In this document: positions 1 to 8,933 of the stretch, piece by piece
Numbering within the stretch: position 1 is the stretch's first letter
How the letters are laid out: each line of letters opens with the position of its first letter
Origin: UBA1550 sp049294435
GTDB lineage: Bacteria > Patescibacteriota > Minisyncoccia > Phycocordibacterales > UBA1550
Length of the DNA stretch: 40,681 nt
Assembly (NCBI GenBank): GCA_049294435.1
Contig: JBAQCU010000028.1
Coordinates: 1 to 40,681, forward strand
Direction of reading: 5' to 3'
Notes under the pieces: generated by a model
The model's database searches: none
Told to the model about the DNA's origin: nothing
What the model saw: only the letters and a program-made list of their open reading frames with translations
Program-made: the position numbers and the translations under genes

Positions 1-120
1 ATTACGAAACTACTTATAATTCTGTCTTTGCGAGCGCGAAGCGCGTGGCAATCCAGGACAAACACATAGATTGCCACGTCTGAGTACCGACTCGCAATGA
101 CAGAAATAGAGTTTCGTAAT
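1..120. repeat. REP-like palindromic element, copy 1 (left end may lie outside window)
   Basis: The left arm ATTACGAAACTA (1-12) is mirrored by TAGAGTTTCGTAAT (107-120). Inside, TGTCTTTGCGAG faces CTCGCAATGACA, and a GCGCGAAGCGC hairpin sits beside TGGCAATC/GATTGCCA. The copy at 32307-32458 has the same outer arms and the same GTCTTTGCGAG core. The copy at 13501-13616 keeps the core but has different outer arms. It is a structured, non-coding intergenic repeat. No transposase gene is seen in the window. Confidence 0.75.
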
Positions 121-226
121 TCAAAGTAGTTAGGAATACAGGCATACGTTGCCAATAAAATATGTAACACAACAATGACGCCTGAGTTATCCACAACTAT
201 TGATTTTATATTCTTATATTAGATGG

Positions 227-238
227 TATAATAAACAT
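227..238 (+). promoter_or_regulatory. -10 box of a leaderless promoter
   Basis: TATAAT at 227-232 is followed by six bases and then ATG at 239. Transcription would start at or next to the A of the start codon. No Shine-Dalgarno sequence is present and no convincing -35 box is visible. This decides for the ATG at 239 over the TTG at 200, which lies upstream of the -10 box. Confidence 0.65.
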
Positions 239-709
239 ATGCACACATTAATAGGACTTCATGCAGGCTTGGGAGAAATAGGGGTGATAGCATCTCTTTG
301 GGTTTTTGTTGAGTTACTGAATATGTCTGAGGCTAGCTTACGAAGAGCGCGGATAGCGGCCTTTATAGCTGTAATCTTTTTTATTAGTTCATGGCTTGTT
401 GGTGGCTATAACTACTTGAATGATTATGCCACTATGGTGAAGCCTTTGATTAAAAATGGCCCCGCACCTTGGGCACATTTGATTATGACAGAGGCAAAGG
501 AACATCTTTTTCTCTTCCTGCCTTTCCTTGCGATTGTCGAATGGAGCCTGTTGGTAAAGTACAAGAACGAGCTTTTAAGTGACATCAATCTGAGAAAATC
601 CGCTCTTTATATCTCATTCGTAACAACACTTCTAGCATTTTTAATGGTCGGTATGGGAGTTCTAATTTCTAGCGGCTTTAGGGCGGCACTAGAGGCGCTA
701 ATTATATGA
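239..709 (+). CDS. Small polytopic membrane protein, unknown function
   Basis: A 156-residue protein with about four hydrophobic helices (roughly 3-27, 37-56, 88-105 and 122-146). Histidines lie near the membrane borders (H2, H8, H80, H89), and H80 and H89 bracket a short loop before helix 3. That could suggest metal or heme contact, but nothing proves it. I do not recognise a named family. The ATG follows a perfect TATAAT by six bases. The stop overlaps the start of the next gene (ATGA), so the two are probably translationally coupled and may act together in the membrane. Confidence 0.75.
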   Translation: MHTLIGLHAGLGEIGVIASLWVFVELLNMSEASLRRARIAAFIAVIFFISSWLVGGYNYLNDYATMVKPLIKNGPAPWAHLIMTEAKEHLFLFLPFLAIVEWSLLVKYKNELLSDINLRKSALYISFVTTLLAFLMVGMGVLISSGFRAALEALII

Positions 710-1011
710 AAATAAATATTAAATCAATGATGGTGTCCTCTACGATAGTTGTCTGGGCTGTTTTGGCCATGACAATCCTGACGGAAGTATCGGCACCATT
801 CAAAGCGTCATTAGTGCAGTTTGCAGGACATCACTGGACAGCAAAAAGTATAATTACGGTTATATTATTTACTCTTTTTAGCCTTATCCTCAGTCGTTCA
901 TCAGAGGACTCAAAGGGTATCTTGAATAGCGCTATTGTCTTAGTCATAAGTGTAGCTATCGCAGGGTTAGTAATTTTTTCCTACTTTACGTGGGCCTTTC
1001 TAACGGAATAA
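706..1011 (+). CDS. Small membrane protein coupled to the preceding gene
   Basis: A 101-residue protein with three predicted membrane segments (about 9-27, 48-62 and 73-97). The first helix could act as a signal anchor. Its ATG overlaps the TGA of the upstream gene (ATGA), a typical translational-coupling arrangement, and it has no promoter of its own. No conserved motif or family is recognised. A role as partner of the upstream membrane protein is inferred from position only. Confidence 0.65.
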   Translation: MKINIKSMMVSSTIVVWAVLAMTILTEVSAPFKASLVQFAGHHWTAKSIITVILFTLFSLILSRSSEDSKGILNSAIVLVISVAIAGLVIFSYFTWAFLTE

Positions 1012-1046
1012 AATTTGATTTTGCAAATACAGTTTGCTTACCATAT

Positions 1047-1673
1047 TTAGGTTCTTGGATCCCTCCGCTCCCATTCGGAAAGTTTGCTTGCCACAAGTTC
1101 AATATCAGACAAATTGCGAATAAATTTCTCGTTACCTTTTGGAATAATAGGGAAGTGCTGTATCTCATCAATCGCGAGCGCTATGTCCCATAGATGTTTT
1201 TCAGAAGTAATCCATGCAGTGCCAAATTTTTTTAATGAAAATGGGCGCGAATAGCTTCGCAGAGTTTTTTGTCCTGTTTTTGGGAAAGTGTATTCATGAA
1301 AATATGACAGAGCGAGTTCGCGAGGGCTTTTGTATACGGGATCGCGGAAGCGAAGCACAGGGTGATTGGTCTTACTTATTGCTCCCCAGTACCCATTTTT
1401 TTTATAGAGCGCCACCACATGGTCGTAGTCGACACTGAGCGCTTTGAGGTCAAGTAGAAGAGGTTTCTCTCCGTGCATCCACAGAGCGGTAGCAGCTATC
1501 AACGCGCCCTCAATGCAATGTGCCCTTCCTTTTTCTAAAACCATACGAGGAGAAAAACAGGTATCTCCTCGCTTGCTCAAGTTGGCAGGAATTGTATCAA
1601 GGAAGTCTTGGATTTTGTGCGGAGTAGTGAGATCTTTAAAAATTTCAAGCTCCTCTTTAGATAGTCCGAACAT
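1047..1673 (-). CDS. Putative transglutaminase-like cysteine protein
   Basis: A 208-residue soluble protein. The segment GRAHCIEGAL (C53) is followed by YDHVVALY (H85) and then by acidic or amide residues (N103, D111). This Cys-His-Asp/Asn order and spacing resembles transglutaminase-like or papain-like folds. That is inference from motif order, not a family match I can name. It has no signal peptide. It is transcribed divergently from the SGNH hydrolase. Its promoter (TTGAAT, 17 bp, CATAAT, six bases, ATG) predicts a leaderless mRNA. If the catalytic reading is wrong it remains an unknown conserved-looking protein. Confidence 0.7.
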   Translation of the reverse strand: MFGLSKEELEIFKDLTTPHKIQDFLDTIPANLSKRGDTCFSPRMVLEKGRAHCIEGALIAATALWMHGEKPLLLDLKALSVDYDHVVALYKKNGYWGAISKTNHPVLRFRDPVYKSPRELALSYFHEYTFPKTGQKTLRSYSRPFSLKKFGTAWITSEKHLWDIALAIDEIQHFPIIPKGNEKFIRNLSDIELVASKLSEWERRDPRT

Positions 1674-1725
1674 AACGCAATTATGACAGAATACATTTGC
1701 TCATTCAAGATGATACAATATAAAT
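1674..1725. promoter_or_regulatory. Overlapping divergent leaderless promoters
   Basis: For the minus gene: TTGAAT (complement of 1703-1708), 17-bp spacer, CATAAT (complement of 1680-1685), six bases, ATG. For the plus gene: TACAAT at 1714-1719, six bases, ATG at 1726. Both -10 boxes sit within 40 bp and both spacings to ATG are exactly six. The two transcripts would start at their start codons, and the promoters may compete. Confidence 0.65.
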
Positions 1726-2343
1726 ATGAAACATCGCGCAATAATTCTCAGCGTTCTTTTTGCGGTGTTGGTATCACTAGGTATTTATTATTTTACTCGC
1801 AACAGCGATATTACAAACTATCCCTCAAAAGGAACGGACATTATTGCATTTGGAGACAGTCTTGTGGAGGGTTTTGGCTCAACTGGTGGAAATGATTTTG
1901 TTTCACTATTATCGCAAAAAATCGGGCAACCAATTATTAATTTGGGGAACGCTGGAGATACGACTGTAGACGGCATTGCGCGTATTAACCAGCTTGATAA
2001 TTACAATCCAAAAGTGGTGTTGCTACTTCTTGGTGGAAATGACCATCTTAAAAAGATACCTATTGCTGTTACGTTTGAAAACCTTGCGACTCTTATTGAT
2101 AATATCCATGCGCGTGGAGCAATCGTGATTTTGCTCGGTGTTAGGGGAGGATTATTTAACGATCGTTTTGACACAGAGTTTGAGGCATTGAGAGACACAT
2201 ATCATACTGCGTTTGTTTCGGACGTTTTAGGCGGACTTTTTGGAAATGATAAATATATGTCAGATACGATACATCCCAATAATATTGGCTATGGAATAAT
2301 AGCTGACCGTATTTACCCAGTACTTATAGAGGTGCTTAAATAG
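1726..2343 (+). CDS. SGNH/GDSL hydrolase, TesA-like, membrane anchored or secreted
   Basis: A 205-residue protein with an N-terminal signal or anchor helix (about 5-23), so the enzyme should act outside the cytoplasm. The SGNH blocks are all visible: AFGDSLVEG with catalytic Ser45 (block I), NLGNAGDTT (block II), GGND with Asn105 (block III), and SDTIHPN with Asp180 and His183 (block V). This family comprises acyl-thioesterases, lysophospholipases and sugar-ester hydrolases; the substrate cannot be read from the sequence. The start is fixed by TACAAT six bases upstream. No lipobox is seen. Confidence 0.9.
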   Translation: MKHRAIILSVLFAVLVSLGIYYFTRNSDITNYPSKGTDIIAFGDSLVEGFGSTGGNDFVSLLSQKIGQPIINLGNAGDTTVDGIARINQLDNYNPKVVLLLLGGNDHLKKIPIAVTFENLATLIDNIHARGAIVILLGVRGGLFNDRFDTEFEALRDTYHTAFVSDVLGGLFGNDKYMSDTIHPNNIGYGIIADRIYPVLIEVLK

Positions 2344-2421
2344 TGTGTAAGATTTTTTATGTAAAAGCGTCTTAATTCATAAGGGATTAAACTAATTATT
2401 ACCCTTCTAATTAAACACTTT

Positions 2422-3459
2422 ATGAAAAAAATATTAATGGTAATTTTAATGGCATCAATCATGACTCCTTCTTTTGCGTTTGCAGATAATGACAAGTCTG
2501 AACGTAACAGTGGGAACAATTCTCGCAAATCTGCTCAAATGACGCAAAAGATTGAGAAGAAGGAAATAAAGAACGAATATAAGTCTGTTAAAAATAAGGA
2601 AAATAGAATTGAAATTAGAGAAGTAAGGTCATTTAAGAACGATGATCATGACGATGACAGTAAGAGGTATCGTGTGGCCACTACAACTGCAACCACGACA
2701 ATTCCAATACAAATAACAAAAAAGGTAAATTACTATTTATGCAAAACTGATACAGGTTGGAATGTTGTTCCTCTGGAGGGTGTTAAAAGCAAGAATAGTT
2801 TTAACGCGCTTGGAAAATACTGCATGAAGCTTCCACACGGATTTGCAAAGAAGTTTAATACTCCTACAGCTTCAACAACTCCAGACGTTATTGCCCCAGT
2901 TATTTCCGGCATAAGCGCTTCTTCTGTAACTCCAACATCGGCGATTGTTTCATGGACTACGAACGAAATCGCAAACGGTAAAATTTACATCAGCACAAGT
3001 ACGCCGACGAATTTAGCTTCGTCAACGACTCTTGGTCAAGTGGTATTCTCAACAATTCACTCGTTTAGCATTTCAGGATTATCACCAAGCACTACGTACT
3101 ACTATGTAGTAAAGTCTGCTGACTCGGCAGGGAATGTTGCGACTTCAGCACAGCAGAGTTTTGTAACTACTGCAGTTGCTGACACGAGCTCGCCAGTAAT
3201 TTCCTCTCTCACCACATCTTCGGTTGCGAGCACTACAGCAACGGTATCGTGGAACACAGATGAATTAGCAACAGGAAAGCTATGGTATGGAACAAGCACA
3301 CCGCTCACGTTGTATATGCAGAATACAACGCTGTCTCTCACGCACTTATTTAACATAATTGGTTTGACTGCAAGCACGACTTATAGCTTACTCATTGAAT
3401 CAATTGATAATGCAAGTAATACCGCAACATCTACTGCGTCGTTTGTAACGACGAATTAA
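2422..3459 (+). CDS. Secreted protein with two fibronectin type III-like domains
   Basis: A 345-residue protein. A clear signal peptide (1-21, cleavage likely after SFAFA) is followed by a Lys/Glu/Asp-rich segment (about 24-85), a short domain with two cysteines (C107, C134; a disulfide is possible), a Thr/Ser-rich linker, and two FnIII-like repeats (about 157-250 and 255-345). Each repeat carries the pattern VSWxTxE...GKxxxGTST and ends in SFVTT. Repeats of this type occur in secreted adhesion or carbohydrate-associated proteins. A cell-surface or extracellular binding role is inferred. No LPXTG or lipobox is present. Confidence 0.85.
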   Translation: MKKILMVILMASIMTPSFAFADNDKSERNSGNNSRKSAQMTQKIEKKEIKNEYKSVKNKENRIEIREVRSFKNDDHDDDSKRYRVATTTATTTIPIQITKKVNYYLCKTDTGWNVVPLEGVKSKNSFNALGKYCMKLPHGFAKKFNTPTASTTPDVIAPVISGISASSVTPTSAIVSWTTNEIANGKIYISTSTPTNLASSTTLGQVVFSTIHSFSISGLSPSTTYYYVVKSADSAGNVATSAQQSFVTTAVADTSSPVISSLTTSSVASTTATVSWNTDELATGKLWYGTSTPLTLYMQNTTLSLTHLFNIIGLTASTTYSLLIESIDNASNTATSTASFVTTN

Positions 3460-3482
3460 TTATCCTCTAATTATGTCTCTAA

Positions 3483-3536
3483 AAAGCCCGCGAATCAGTT
3501 TGCGTCCAAGACGTGAATCTACTGATTCAGGGCTTT
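3483..3536. repeat. Large hairpin carrying a two-hairpin cassette
   Basis: AAAGCCC and GAATCAGT on the left pair with ACTGATTC and GGGCTTT on the right. The 27-nt cassette CGTCCAAGACG (3503-3513) plus TGAATCTACTGATTCA (3514-3529) lies within. The T-run falls on the minus-strand reading (GGGCTTTTT), so as a terminator it would serve the minus strand, where no gene enters. It is therefore better called a structured repeat than the terminator of the upstream plus gene. Confidence 0.6.
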
Positions 3537-3640
3537 CGGCATAATTGAAAAGAAAATGCTCAAGTTGGGGGTTTATCTTTTTGTTGGTACAATATGTCCA
3601 ACATTCAATGTTCTAAATTCTAAGTTCAAAATTCACCTTT

Positions 3641-5302
3641 ATGACCCAAGACGAAGCATTTGAAATATTAAAAACTGGACGTAATGTCTTTGTGACAGGT
3701 CCAGCGGGGAGCGGGAAAACACACCTCGTAAATCGCTATATTGCGTATTTGCGCGAGCACGACATCGACATCGGCATTACAGCATCCACTGGAATCGCAG
3801 CGACCCACATGGGCGGAGTAACTATTCACTCATGGTCTGGTATTGGTATTTCTGCGCACCTCTCACCGTACGACCTCGAGGCGATGCTTGAGAAAGGATA
3901 TCTATATAAGAGATTTGAAAAAGTGAAAGTACTCATTATTGATGAGATTTCGATGCTCCACCATTTTCGTCTTGACCTTGTGAATCGCGTTCTCAAAACA
4001 ATGAAGCGCGGTGATAAGCCGTTTGGTGGAATCCAAGTTATTTTATGCGGAGACTTCTTCCAACTTCCACCAGTAGCGCGAAACGGTGAACCACCTGCGC
4101 AGTTTGTGTACACGAGTGATGCATGGAGAGACGCAGGGTTTACGATTTGCTATCTATCTGAGCAGTTTCGTCAGCAAGACGATGTAGCGATTTCTATACT
4201 AAACGAAATTCGTTCTGGAGAGGTTTCGGCACAAGCGCGCGGGCATCTTCGCGCGAGGTATAATGTGCGTTCTCCAAAATTCGCCACCTCAACAAAACTT
4301 TTTACGCATAATGCCGACGTGGATGTATTGAATGACACGGAGCTCGACAGAATTGATGGAGACGAGATAACCACCTATACGATGGGAAGTCGGGGCAAGG
4401 AGGCGATTGCCGCTACGCTTAAAAAATCCTGTCTTGCGCCCGAAGTACTTCGCCTCAAACCGGGCGCGCGCGTGATGTGCGTAAAAAATAATTTTGAAGC
4501 AGGGTATGTGAACGGCACGCTTGGCGTAGTAGTGTCGTGCAGTGAAATGGAAGACCCAGTGATTCTCACAGGTGCAGGAAAAAGAATAGTCATTCCACGA
4601 GCGTCGTGGAAGATTGAAGAAGACGGAAAAGTGAAAGCGGAAATTTTGCAGTATCCGCTCCGCCTCGCATGGGCTATTACGGTGCACAAGAGTCAAGGAA
4701 TGAGTCTCGACGCGGTAGAAGTGGACCTATCAAAATCATTTGAGCCGGGAATGGGATATGTGGCGCTCTCTCGCGTACGCTCACTCGAGGGCCTGACTAT
4801 TTTAGGAATGAATGACACAGCGCTTCGTGTGCATGACGAAGTGCGCGAGCTTGATGAAACATTTAAGCAGGTTTCTAGGGAGGCGCGCGAGGAATTAAAA
4901 AAGATGGACAAAAAAGACCTCGCAAAGGCGCAGGAGGAATTCCTAGCGCGCTCACGCCCGCCAAAAAAAGAAAAGAAGCTTGCGACTCACAAGGCGACAG
5001 AGGCGCTCATTGTAGAGAAAAAGAGCTTGGCAGAAATCGCAGAAGCGCGTGAAATGACCATGGAAACTATTGTGTCGCACATAGAGAAACTTATTGAAGA
5101 GGAGTCGCGCGTGGATATGAGGCACCTGAAGAATGAGATTTCCCACGCGCATTTTTTGAAAATTGAAAAGGCGATTGATGAGCTTTTGAAAGATGGGAAA
5201 GTGGTGCTCCTAACTCCTGTGAAAAATAAGGTCGGGCCAAATGTGTCGTTTCTACACATTCGCCTAGCCCGCGCGCTTTTGGGACATACTCCAAAAAACT
5301 AA
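3641..5302 (+). CDS. PIF1/RecD2-type helicase with C-terminal HTH_40-like domain
   Basis: A 553-residue superfamily 1 DNA helicase. Walker A GPAGSGKT (20-27), the STGIAA motif (49-54), Walker B VLIIDEISML (D101, E102), GDFFQLPPV (137-145), a C-terminal AITVHKSQGMSLD and YVALSRVRS are all present, as in PIF1 family 5'-3' helicases. After the helicase core a charged linker leads to a helical region (about 455-550) resembling the HTH_40 domain found after helicases. A role in G-quadruplex or replication-fork maintenance is inferred from the family. The leader has no SD; a TACAAT lies about 45 bp upstream. Confidence 0.92.
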   Translation: MTQDEAFEILKTGRNVFVTGPAGSGKTHLVNRYIAYLREHDIDIGITASTGIAATHMGGVTIHSWSGIGISAHLSPYDLEAMLEKGYLYKRFEKVKVLIIDEISMLHHFRLDLVNRVLKTMKRGDKPFGGIQVILCGDFFQLPPVARNGEPPAQFVYTSDAWRDAGFTICYLSEQFRQQDDVAISILNEIRSGEVSAQARGHLRARYNVRSPKFATSTKLFTHNADVDVLNDTELDRIDGDEITTYTMGSRGKEAIAATLKKSCLAPEVLRLKPGARVMCVKNNFEAGYVNGTLGVVVSCSEMEDPVILTGAGKRIVIPRASWKIEEDGKVKAEILQYPLRLAWAITVHKSQGMSLDAVEVDLSKSFEPGMGYVALSRVRSLEGLTILGMNDTALRVHDEVRELDETFKQVSREAREELKKMDKKDLAKAQEEFLARSRPPKKEKKLATHKATEALIVEKKSLAEIAEAREMTMETIVSHIEKLIEEESRVDMRHLKNEISHAHFLKIEKAIDELLKDGKVVLLTPVKNKVGPNVSFLHIRLARALLGHTPKN

Positions 5303-5344
5303 GGGAAGTAAAAGATACTAGACTTGCTGTATAATATTATGTAT

Positions 5345-7474
5345 ATGGAGGAAACACTCTACACTTGCCCAATGCATCCGAACATCACGCGTTCATTGCC
5401 TGGAATTTGCCCAGAATGCGGGATGAGTTTAGAACCAGTCGAAAGTCGAAAGTCCATAAAGTCGAAAGTGGATGCAATACAGGAGTATACACACGATAAG
5501 CATGCAGGGCATCACACGGAGGATTTTTTTAGGAAATTTTTGGTTGTACTCGCGCTCACATTACCAATTCTTCTATACTCTGAAATTTTTGAGATTGCAT
5601 TTAAATGGCAGCCACCATTTAGCGACTACATATGGTTACCCTATGTGATGCTTGCGCTTGGTTCATTGGTATTTTTTTACGGAGGGTCTGTGTTTTTGCT
5701 CGGCGCGTATCGCGAGCTTTATGCGCGTTTGCCAGGGATGATGACACTTATATCGCTTGCTATTACTTCCGCGTATTCATTTAGTGTGTTCGCGGTATTG
5801 TCTGGCAACGAACACACGCTATTTTGGGAGCTTTCTACTCTTATCGCTATTATGCTTCTTGGACACTGGATAGAGATGAAAGCAGTACAAGGCGCGCAAG
5901 GCGCGCTTAGAGAACTTGCAAAACTCTTGCCTGACACAGCAGAGGTAGTACGTGATGGCGCTACCATTACAATTTCAATTACAGAACTCCGCGTGGGTGA
6001 TCGGGTGCTCGTGCGCCCGGGGGCAAAAGTCCCAGCTGACGGAGTTATTGCAGAAGGTCGTTCGTCAGTTGATGAATCAATAATCACTGGTGAGTCAAAA
6101 CTTATTTCAAAAGGAATCGGCGCAGAAGTTATAGCTGGGTCTTTGAATGGCGATGGGTCTCTTGCGATAGAAGTAAAAAAGATAGGTGAGGGAACATTTC
6201 TCGCTGGCGTGATGCGTTTGGTTGCGGATGCGGAAGCAAGTAAATCGCGATTGCAAATTTTGTCTGACAGGGCGGCGCTTTATTTGACTATGATTGCCGT
6301 GGTAGCAGGAACCGCTACTTTTTTTGCGTGGATCTTTGTGGATGCAGGAGTGGTGTTTGCGACCGAGCGTTTGGTTGCGGTTCTTGTTATTACCTGTCCA
6401 CACGCGCTTGGTCTTGCAGTACCTCTTGTTGCGTCCATTTCAACAACAATGGCTGCGCGTAGCGGGTTTCTTGTGCGTAAACGCATCGCGCTTGAATCTG
6501 CTCGCACTATTGATGTTGTACTTTTTGATAAGACAGGGACGCTCACAACGGGCGCGTTTGGTGTTAGTGAGATAATCCACACAGGTTCATTTTCTGATAC
6601 TGATGTTCTACAAAAAAGCGCCGGTCTTGATCAAGGTTCAGAACATCCACTCGCAAAAGCGATTGTGAAAGAAGCAGAAAAACGCAAGATTGCAATTTTA
6701 CCAATGAAAAATTTTGAACGTGTTGCTGGCAAGGGCGCGCGCGGTGACGTAGGCAGTGAGACTGTTCTCGTTGGTAACAAGGCGTTTATGGATGAGGTGA
6801 CAATAATTATTGATCCTCATGTGCTCAGACAAACTAGTCTGCTAGAAAGCGAAGGCAAGACAGTGATTTTTGTTGCGGTGAGTGGACGCCTTGTTGGAGC
6901 TATTGCGCTTGCGGACACAATTCGCGAAGAATCGCGAGAGGCAGTGGAGGCGCTTCGTGTGCTTGGTATTCGCACAGCGATGATTACTGGAGACTCGCCA
7001 GACACGGCTGGTTGGGTTGCGAAGAAATTGGGAATTGATGAATATTTTGCACGTGTGCTTCCACACGAAAAATCAGAAAAGGTGAAAATGCTACAAGCAA
7101 AGGGCCTCAAAGTTGCGATGGTTGGAGACGGTGTGAACGACGCGCCAGCGCTCACACAGGCAGACCTCGGTATTGCCATCGGCGCAGGAACGAATGTCGC
7201 AATTGAATCGGCAGGAATTATTTTAGTACGCAACGACCCGCGTGATATCCCCAAAATCATTCGCCTTTCACAGCTCACCTACACCAAGATGATTCAAAAT
7301 CTTTTTTGGGCTACTGGATACAACATCGTCGCGCTCCCGCTTGCGGCAGGAGTCCTAGCGTCAAAAGGAATTATTTTACAGCCTTCCGTGGCGGCGGTAT
7401 TCATGAGCGTGTCCACTGTGATTGTGGCGTTCAATGCGCTCTTGCTACGCAGGAAGAGTTTGAGTATCATGTAA
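5345..7474 (+). CDS. Heavy-metal (probably copper) P1B-type ATPase, CPH class
   Basis: A metal-exporting P-type ATPase of about 709 residues. The N-terminus carries a heavy-metal-binding domain, YTCPMHP then CPECGM (residues 6-27), in place of a CXXC HMA domain. The transmembrane metal site is C351-P-H353, typical of CopB-like pumps and not of CPC-type CopA. The phosphorylation site D395KTGTLT, the SEHPLAKA motif and G594DGVNDAP are intact. A His-rich stretch follows the metal domain. TATAAT (5330-5335) lies close upstream, so the mRNA is nearly leaderless; ATG 5339 is an alternative start. The gene heads the metal cluster and its TAA overlaps the ATG of the DUF302 gene (TAATG). Confidence 0.93.
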   Translation: MEETLYTCPMHPNITRSLPGICPECGMSLEPVESRKSIKSKVDAIQEYTHDKHAGHHTEDFFRKFLVVLALTLPILLYSEIFEIAFKWQPPFSDYIWLPYVMLALGSLVFFYGGSVFLLGAYRELYARLPGMMTLISLAITSAYSFSVFAVLSGNEHTLFWELSTLIAIMLLGHWIEMKAVQGAQGALRELAKLLPDTAEVVRDGATITISITELRVGDRVLVRPGAKVPADGVIAEGRSSVDESIITGESKLISKGIGAEVIAGSLNGDGSLAIEVKKIGEGTFLAGVMRLVADAEASKSRLQILSDRAALYLTMIAVVAGTATFFAWIFVDAGVVFATERLVAVLVITCPHALGLAVPLVASISTTMAARSGFLVRKRIALESARTIDVVLFDKTGTLTTGAFGVSEIIHTGSFSDTDVLQKSAGLDQGSEHPLAKAIVKEAEKRKIAILPMKNFERVAGKGARGDVGSETVLVGNKAFMDEVTIIIDPHVLRQTSLLESEGKTVIFVAVSGRLVGAIALADTIREESREAVEALRVLGIRTAMITGDSPDTAGWVAKKLGIDEYFARVLPHEKSEKVKMLQAKGLKVAMVGDGVNDAPALTQADLGIAIGAGTNVAIESAGIILVRNDPRDIPKIIRLSQLTYTKMIQNLFWATGYNIVALPLAAGVLASKGIILQPSVAAVFMSVSTVIVAFNALLLRRKSLSIM
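5437..5476. repeat. AGTCGAAAGT-word repeat inside the ATPase coding sequence
   Basis: The stretch reads AGTCGAAAGTCGAAAGTC, then CATAAAGTCGAAAGTGGA. It encodes residues of about VESRKSIKSKVD in the linker between the metal-binding domain and the first membrane helix. The same words occur between genes at 13872-13890 and 17791-17825, and on the minus strand at 19541-19570. It looks like an in-frame insertion tolerated in a flexible linker. Confidence 0.65.
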
Positions 7475-7863
7475 TGATTATGGAGTTTGATTACACGGTT
7501 ACCACAACGAAAACTTTTGACGAAGCGGTAGAAAGCGTGCAAGAAGAAATCGCAAAAGCTGGGATGCGAGTTTTGTATGTTCATGATGTTGAGCAGGCGC
7601 TCACGGAGAAAGGGTTTGAGCGGGAGCCGTTCAAAATTATTGAGTTTTGCAATGCAAAATATGCAAATGAATTCCTAAACGCTGATATTAAAATAGGTCT
7701 CTGTATGCCGTGCAAAATAAATGTGTATGTTAAAGATGAGCAGACTTTTATTTCTGGTATGCGCCCGATTGTCTTGTCTCAATTCTTTCCGAACGCTAAT
7801 TTAGGAGAGATGCCAAAAGAAATTGACAAAATTATTAGAAATATTATTGACGCTTCAAAATAG
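7474..7863 (+). CDS. DUF302 family protein
   Basis: A 129-residue protein (starting MIMEFDYTV) that matches the DUF302 pattern. There is an alpha/beta segment with TTTKTFDEAVESVQEEIAKAG, the IIEFCNAKYANEFL motif, and the GLCMPCKINVY segment with a CXXC-like pair (CMPC). DUF302 proteins are short, often follow heavy-metal or redox genes, and have no settled biochemical role. The start overlaps the ATPase stop (TAATG), so the gene is translationally coupled. The next ATG, two codons in, is an alternative start. A metal-linked role is inferred from the neighbourhood. Confidence 0.85.
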   Translation: MIMEFDYTVTTTKTFDEAVESVQEEIAKAGMRVLYVHDVEQALTEKGFEREPFKIIEFCNAKYANEFLNADIKIGLCMPCKINVYVKDEQTFISGMRPIVLSQFFPNANLGEMPKEIDKIIRNIIDASK

Positions 7864-7866
7864 ATT

Positions 7867-8499
7867 ATGTGTTTTTCAGCAACAGCAAGTTTTGTGGCAG
7901 GGACAGCCTTATCCGCCGTAGGAGTTGTAACAATTAAAAAAGCAAAAATTAAAAAAGAGCTTCCGTTTGCGATGATACCGCTTTTGTTTGGTGTTCAGCA
8001 GTTTGTTGAAGGAGCTGTATGGCTTTCATTTCAATACAGCGCGCAAATTTTTAATCAGATAGCAACTTATGCGTATCTTGGTTTTGCGTATGTGCTGTGG
8101 CCAATATTCGTGCCGTTCTCTATTGGGCTTTTGGAAACTGACCCTCATCGCAAGAAAATACTGTATCTATTTCAGGTCATTGGATTGGCGGTCGGCGTGT
8201 ATTTATTATATTTCATTGTCAGCAATCCAATGGTTTCAAATATTGTTAACAAAAGTGTTGTGTACACGATGCCTTCCACTCACGGAGTTACTATTGTAAG
8301 TATGTATATATTAGCAACTTGCATAAGCTGTCTCTTTTCTAGCAGAAGGATAATTAATATATTTGGCATCCTTGCCACAATATCGCTTATGTTCGCGTAT
8401 TACTTTTATATAACATCATATGTTTCTGTTTGGTGTTTCCTTTCAGCGATCTTGAGCGGTGTCGTGTACTTGTATTTTAGAAACATAAGTGTAACATAG
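7867..8499 (+). CDS. DUF6629 family polytopic membrane protein
   Basis: A 210-residue protein beginning MCFSATASFVAG, the hallmark of DUF6629 proteins, followed by LPFAMIPLLFGVQQFVEGAVW. About seven hydrophobic helices span the length, with few charged loops. The family function is not established. Only three bases separate it from the DUF302 stop, so it is part of the metal cluster operon. Cys2 near the N-terminus and His in the AVW-adjacent and TMPSTHG segments could bind metal, but this is speculative. Confidence 0.8.
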   Translation: MCFSATASFVAGTALSAVGVVTIKKAKIKKELPFAMIPLLFGVQQFVEGAVWLSFQYSAQIFNQIATYAYLGFAYVLWPIFVPFSIGLLETDPHRKKILYLFQVIGLAVGVYLLYFIVSNPMVSNIVNKSVVYTMPSTHGVTIVSMYILATCISCLFSSRRIINIFGILATISLMFAYYFYITSYVSVWCFLSAILSGVVYLYFRNISVT

Positions 8500-8506
8500 T
8501 AAATAT

Positions 8507-8902
8507 ATGAAGAGATTTTTGCTCTCAATCGTACTCGTTGTATTTATAGGGGGAGGAGCCCTCAGTTTTTTTGCAATGGGTCATAGTAATGATGGCGTAA
8601 TGAATGGTAATTGTCCTATTACGGCACTTGCTGTTTCAGTTTGCCCATCGGAAGCATTGTCCGCGATTAGTCATTATATTTCAATGTATCAGGTGTTTAC
8701 CACGGGTATTGTTTCCTCAATTATGACAGAGGTTTTAATGCCCGCGCTTCTTTTTGTTGCGATATCATATTGGTTACAAAAATACATTACGCCGGTACTG
8801 AATTTATTTATCTTATTCCGCATTTTTCGCGCGAAATTATATAAGCCTAAAACATTTACTCGTTGGTTGTCACTATTAGTAAACAGTCCATCATTCATTT
8901 AG
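8507..8902 (+). CDS. Small membrane protein with a Met/His/Cys-bearing exposed segment
   Basis: A 131-residue protein. An N-terminal helix (about 4-23) is followed by an exposed segment with M24, H26, M32, C36, C46 and H56, including the strings MGHSNDGVMNGNCP and CPSEALS. Two further helices follow (about 62-85 and 92-106). Sulphur and imidazole ligands of this kind suit copper binding, in line with the ATPase and its other neighbours. That is inference; no named family is recognised. It lies seven bases after the DUF6629 gene. Confidence 0.7.
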   Translation: MKRFLLSIVLVVFIGGGALSFFAMGHSNDGVMNGNCPITALAVSVCPSEALSAISHYISMYQVFTTGIVSSIMTEVLMPALLFVAISYWLQKYITPVLNLFILFRIFRAKLYKPKTFTRWLSLLVNSPSFI

Positions 8903-8933
8903 TTTATCTTTTAGCAGATTAACTAATTGAAAA

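Noticed and set aside
14..196. Short minus-strand open frame at the window start
   Set aside because: It spans the REP-like palindrome and has no promoter or ribosome site; its composition follows the repeat.
1683..1895. Plus-strand open frame overlapping the SGNH hydrolase start
   Set aside because: It is out of frame with a gene that has a full catalytic set and a well-placed -10 box.
3483..3536. Terminator of the FnIII protein gene
   Set aside because: The T-run lies on the minus strand, where no transcript ends. The structure is better explained as an element carrying the two-hairpin cassette.
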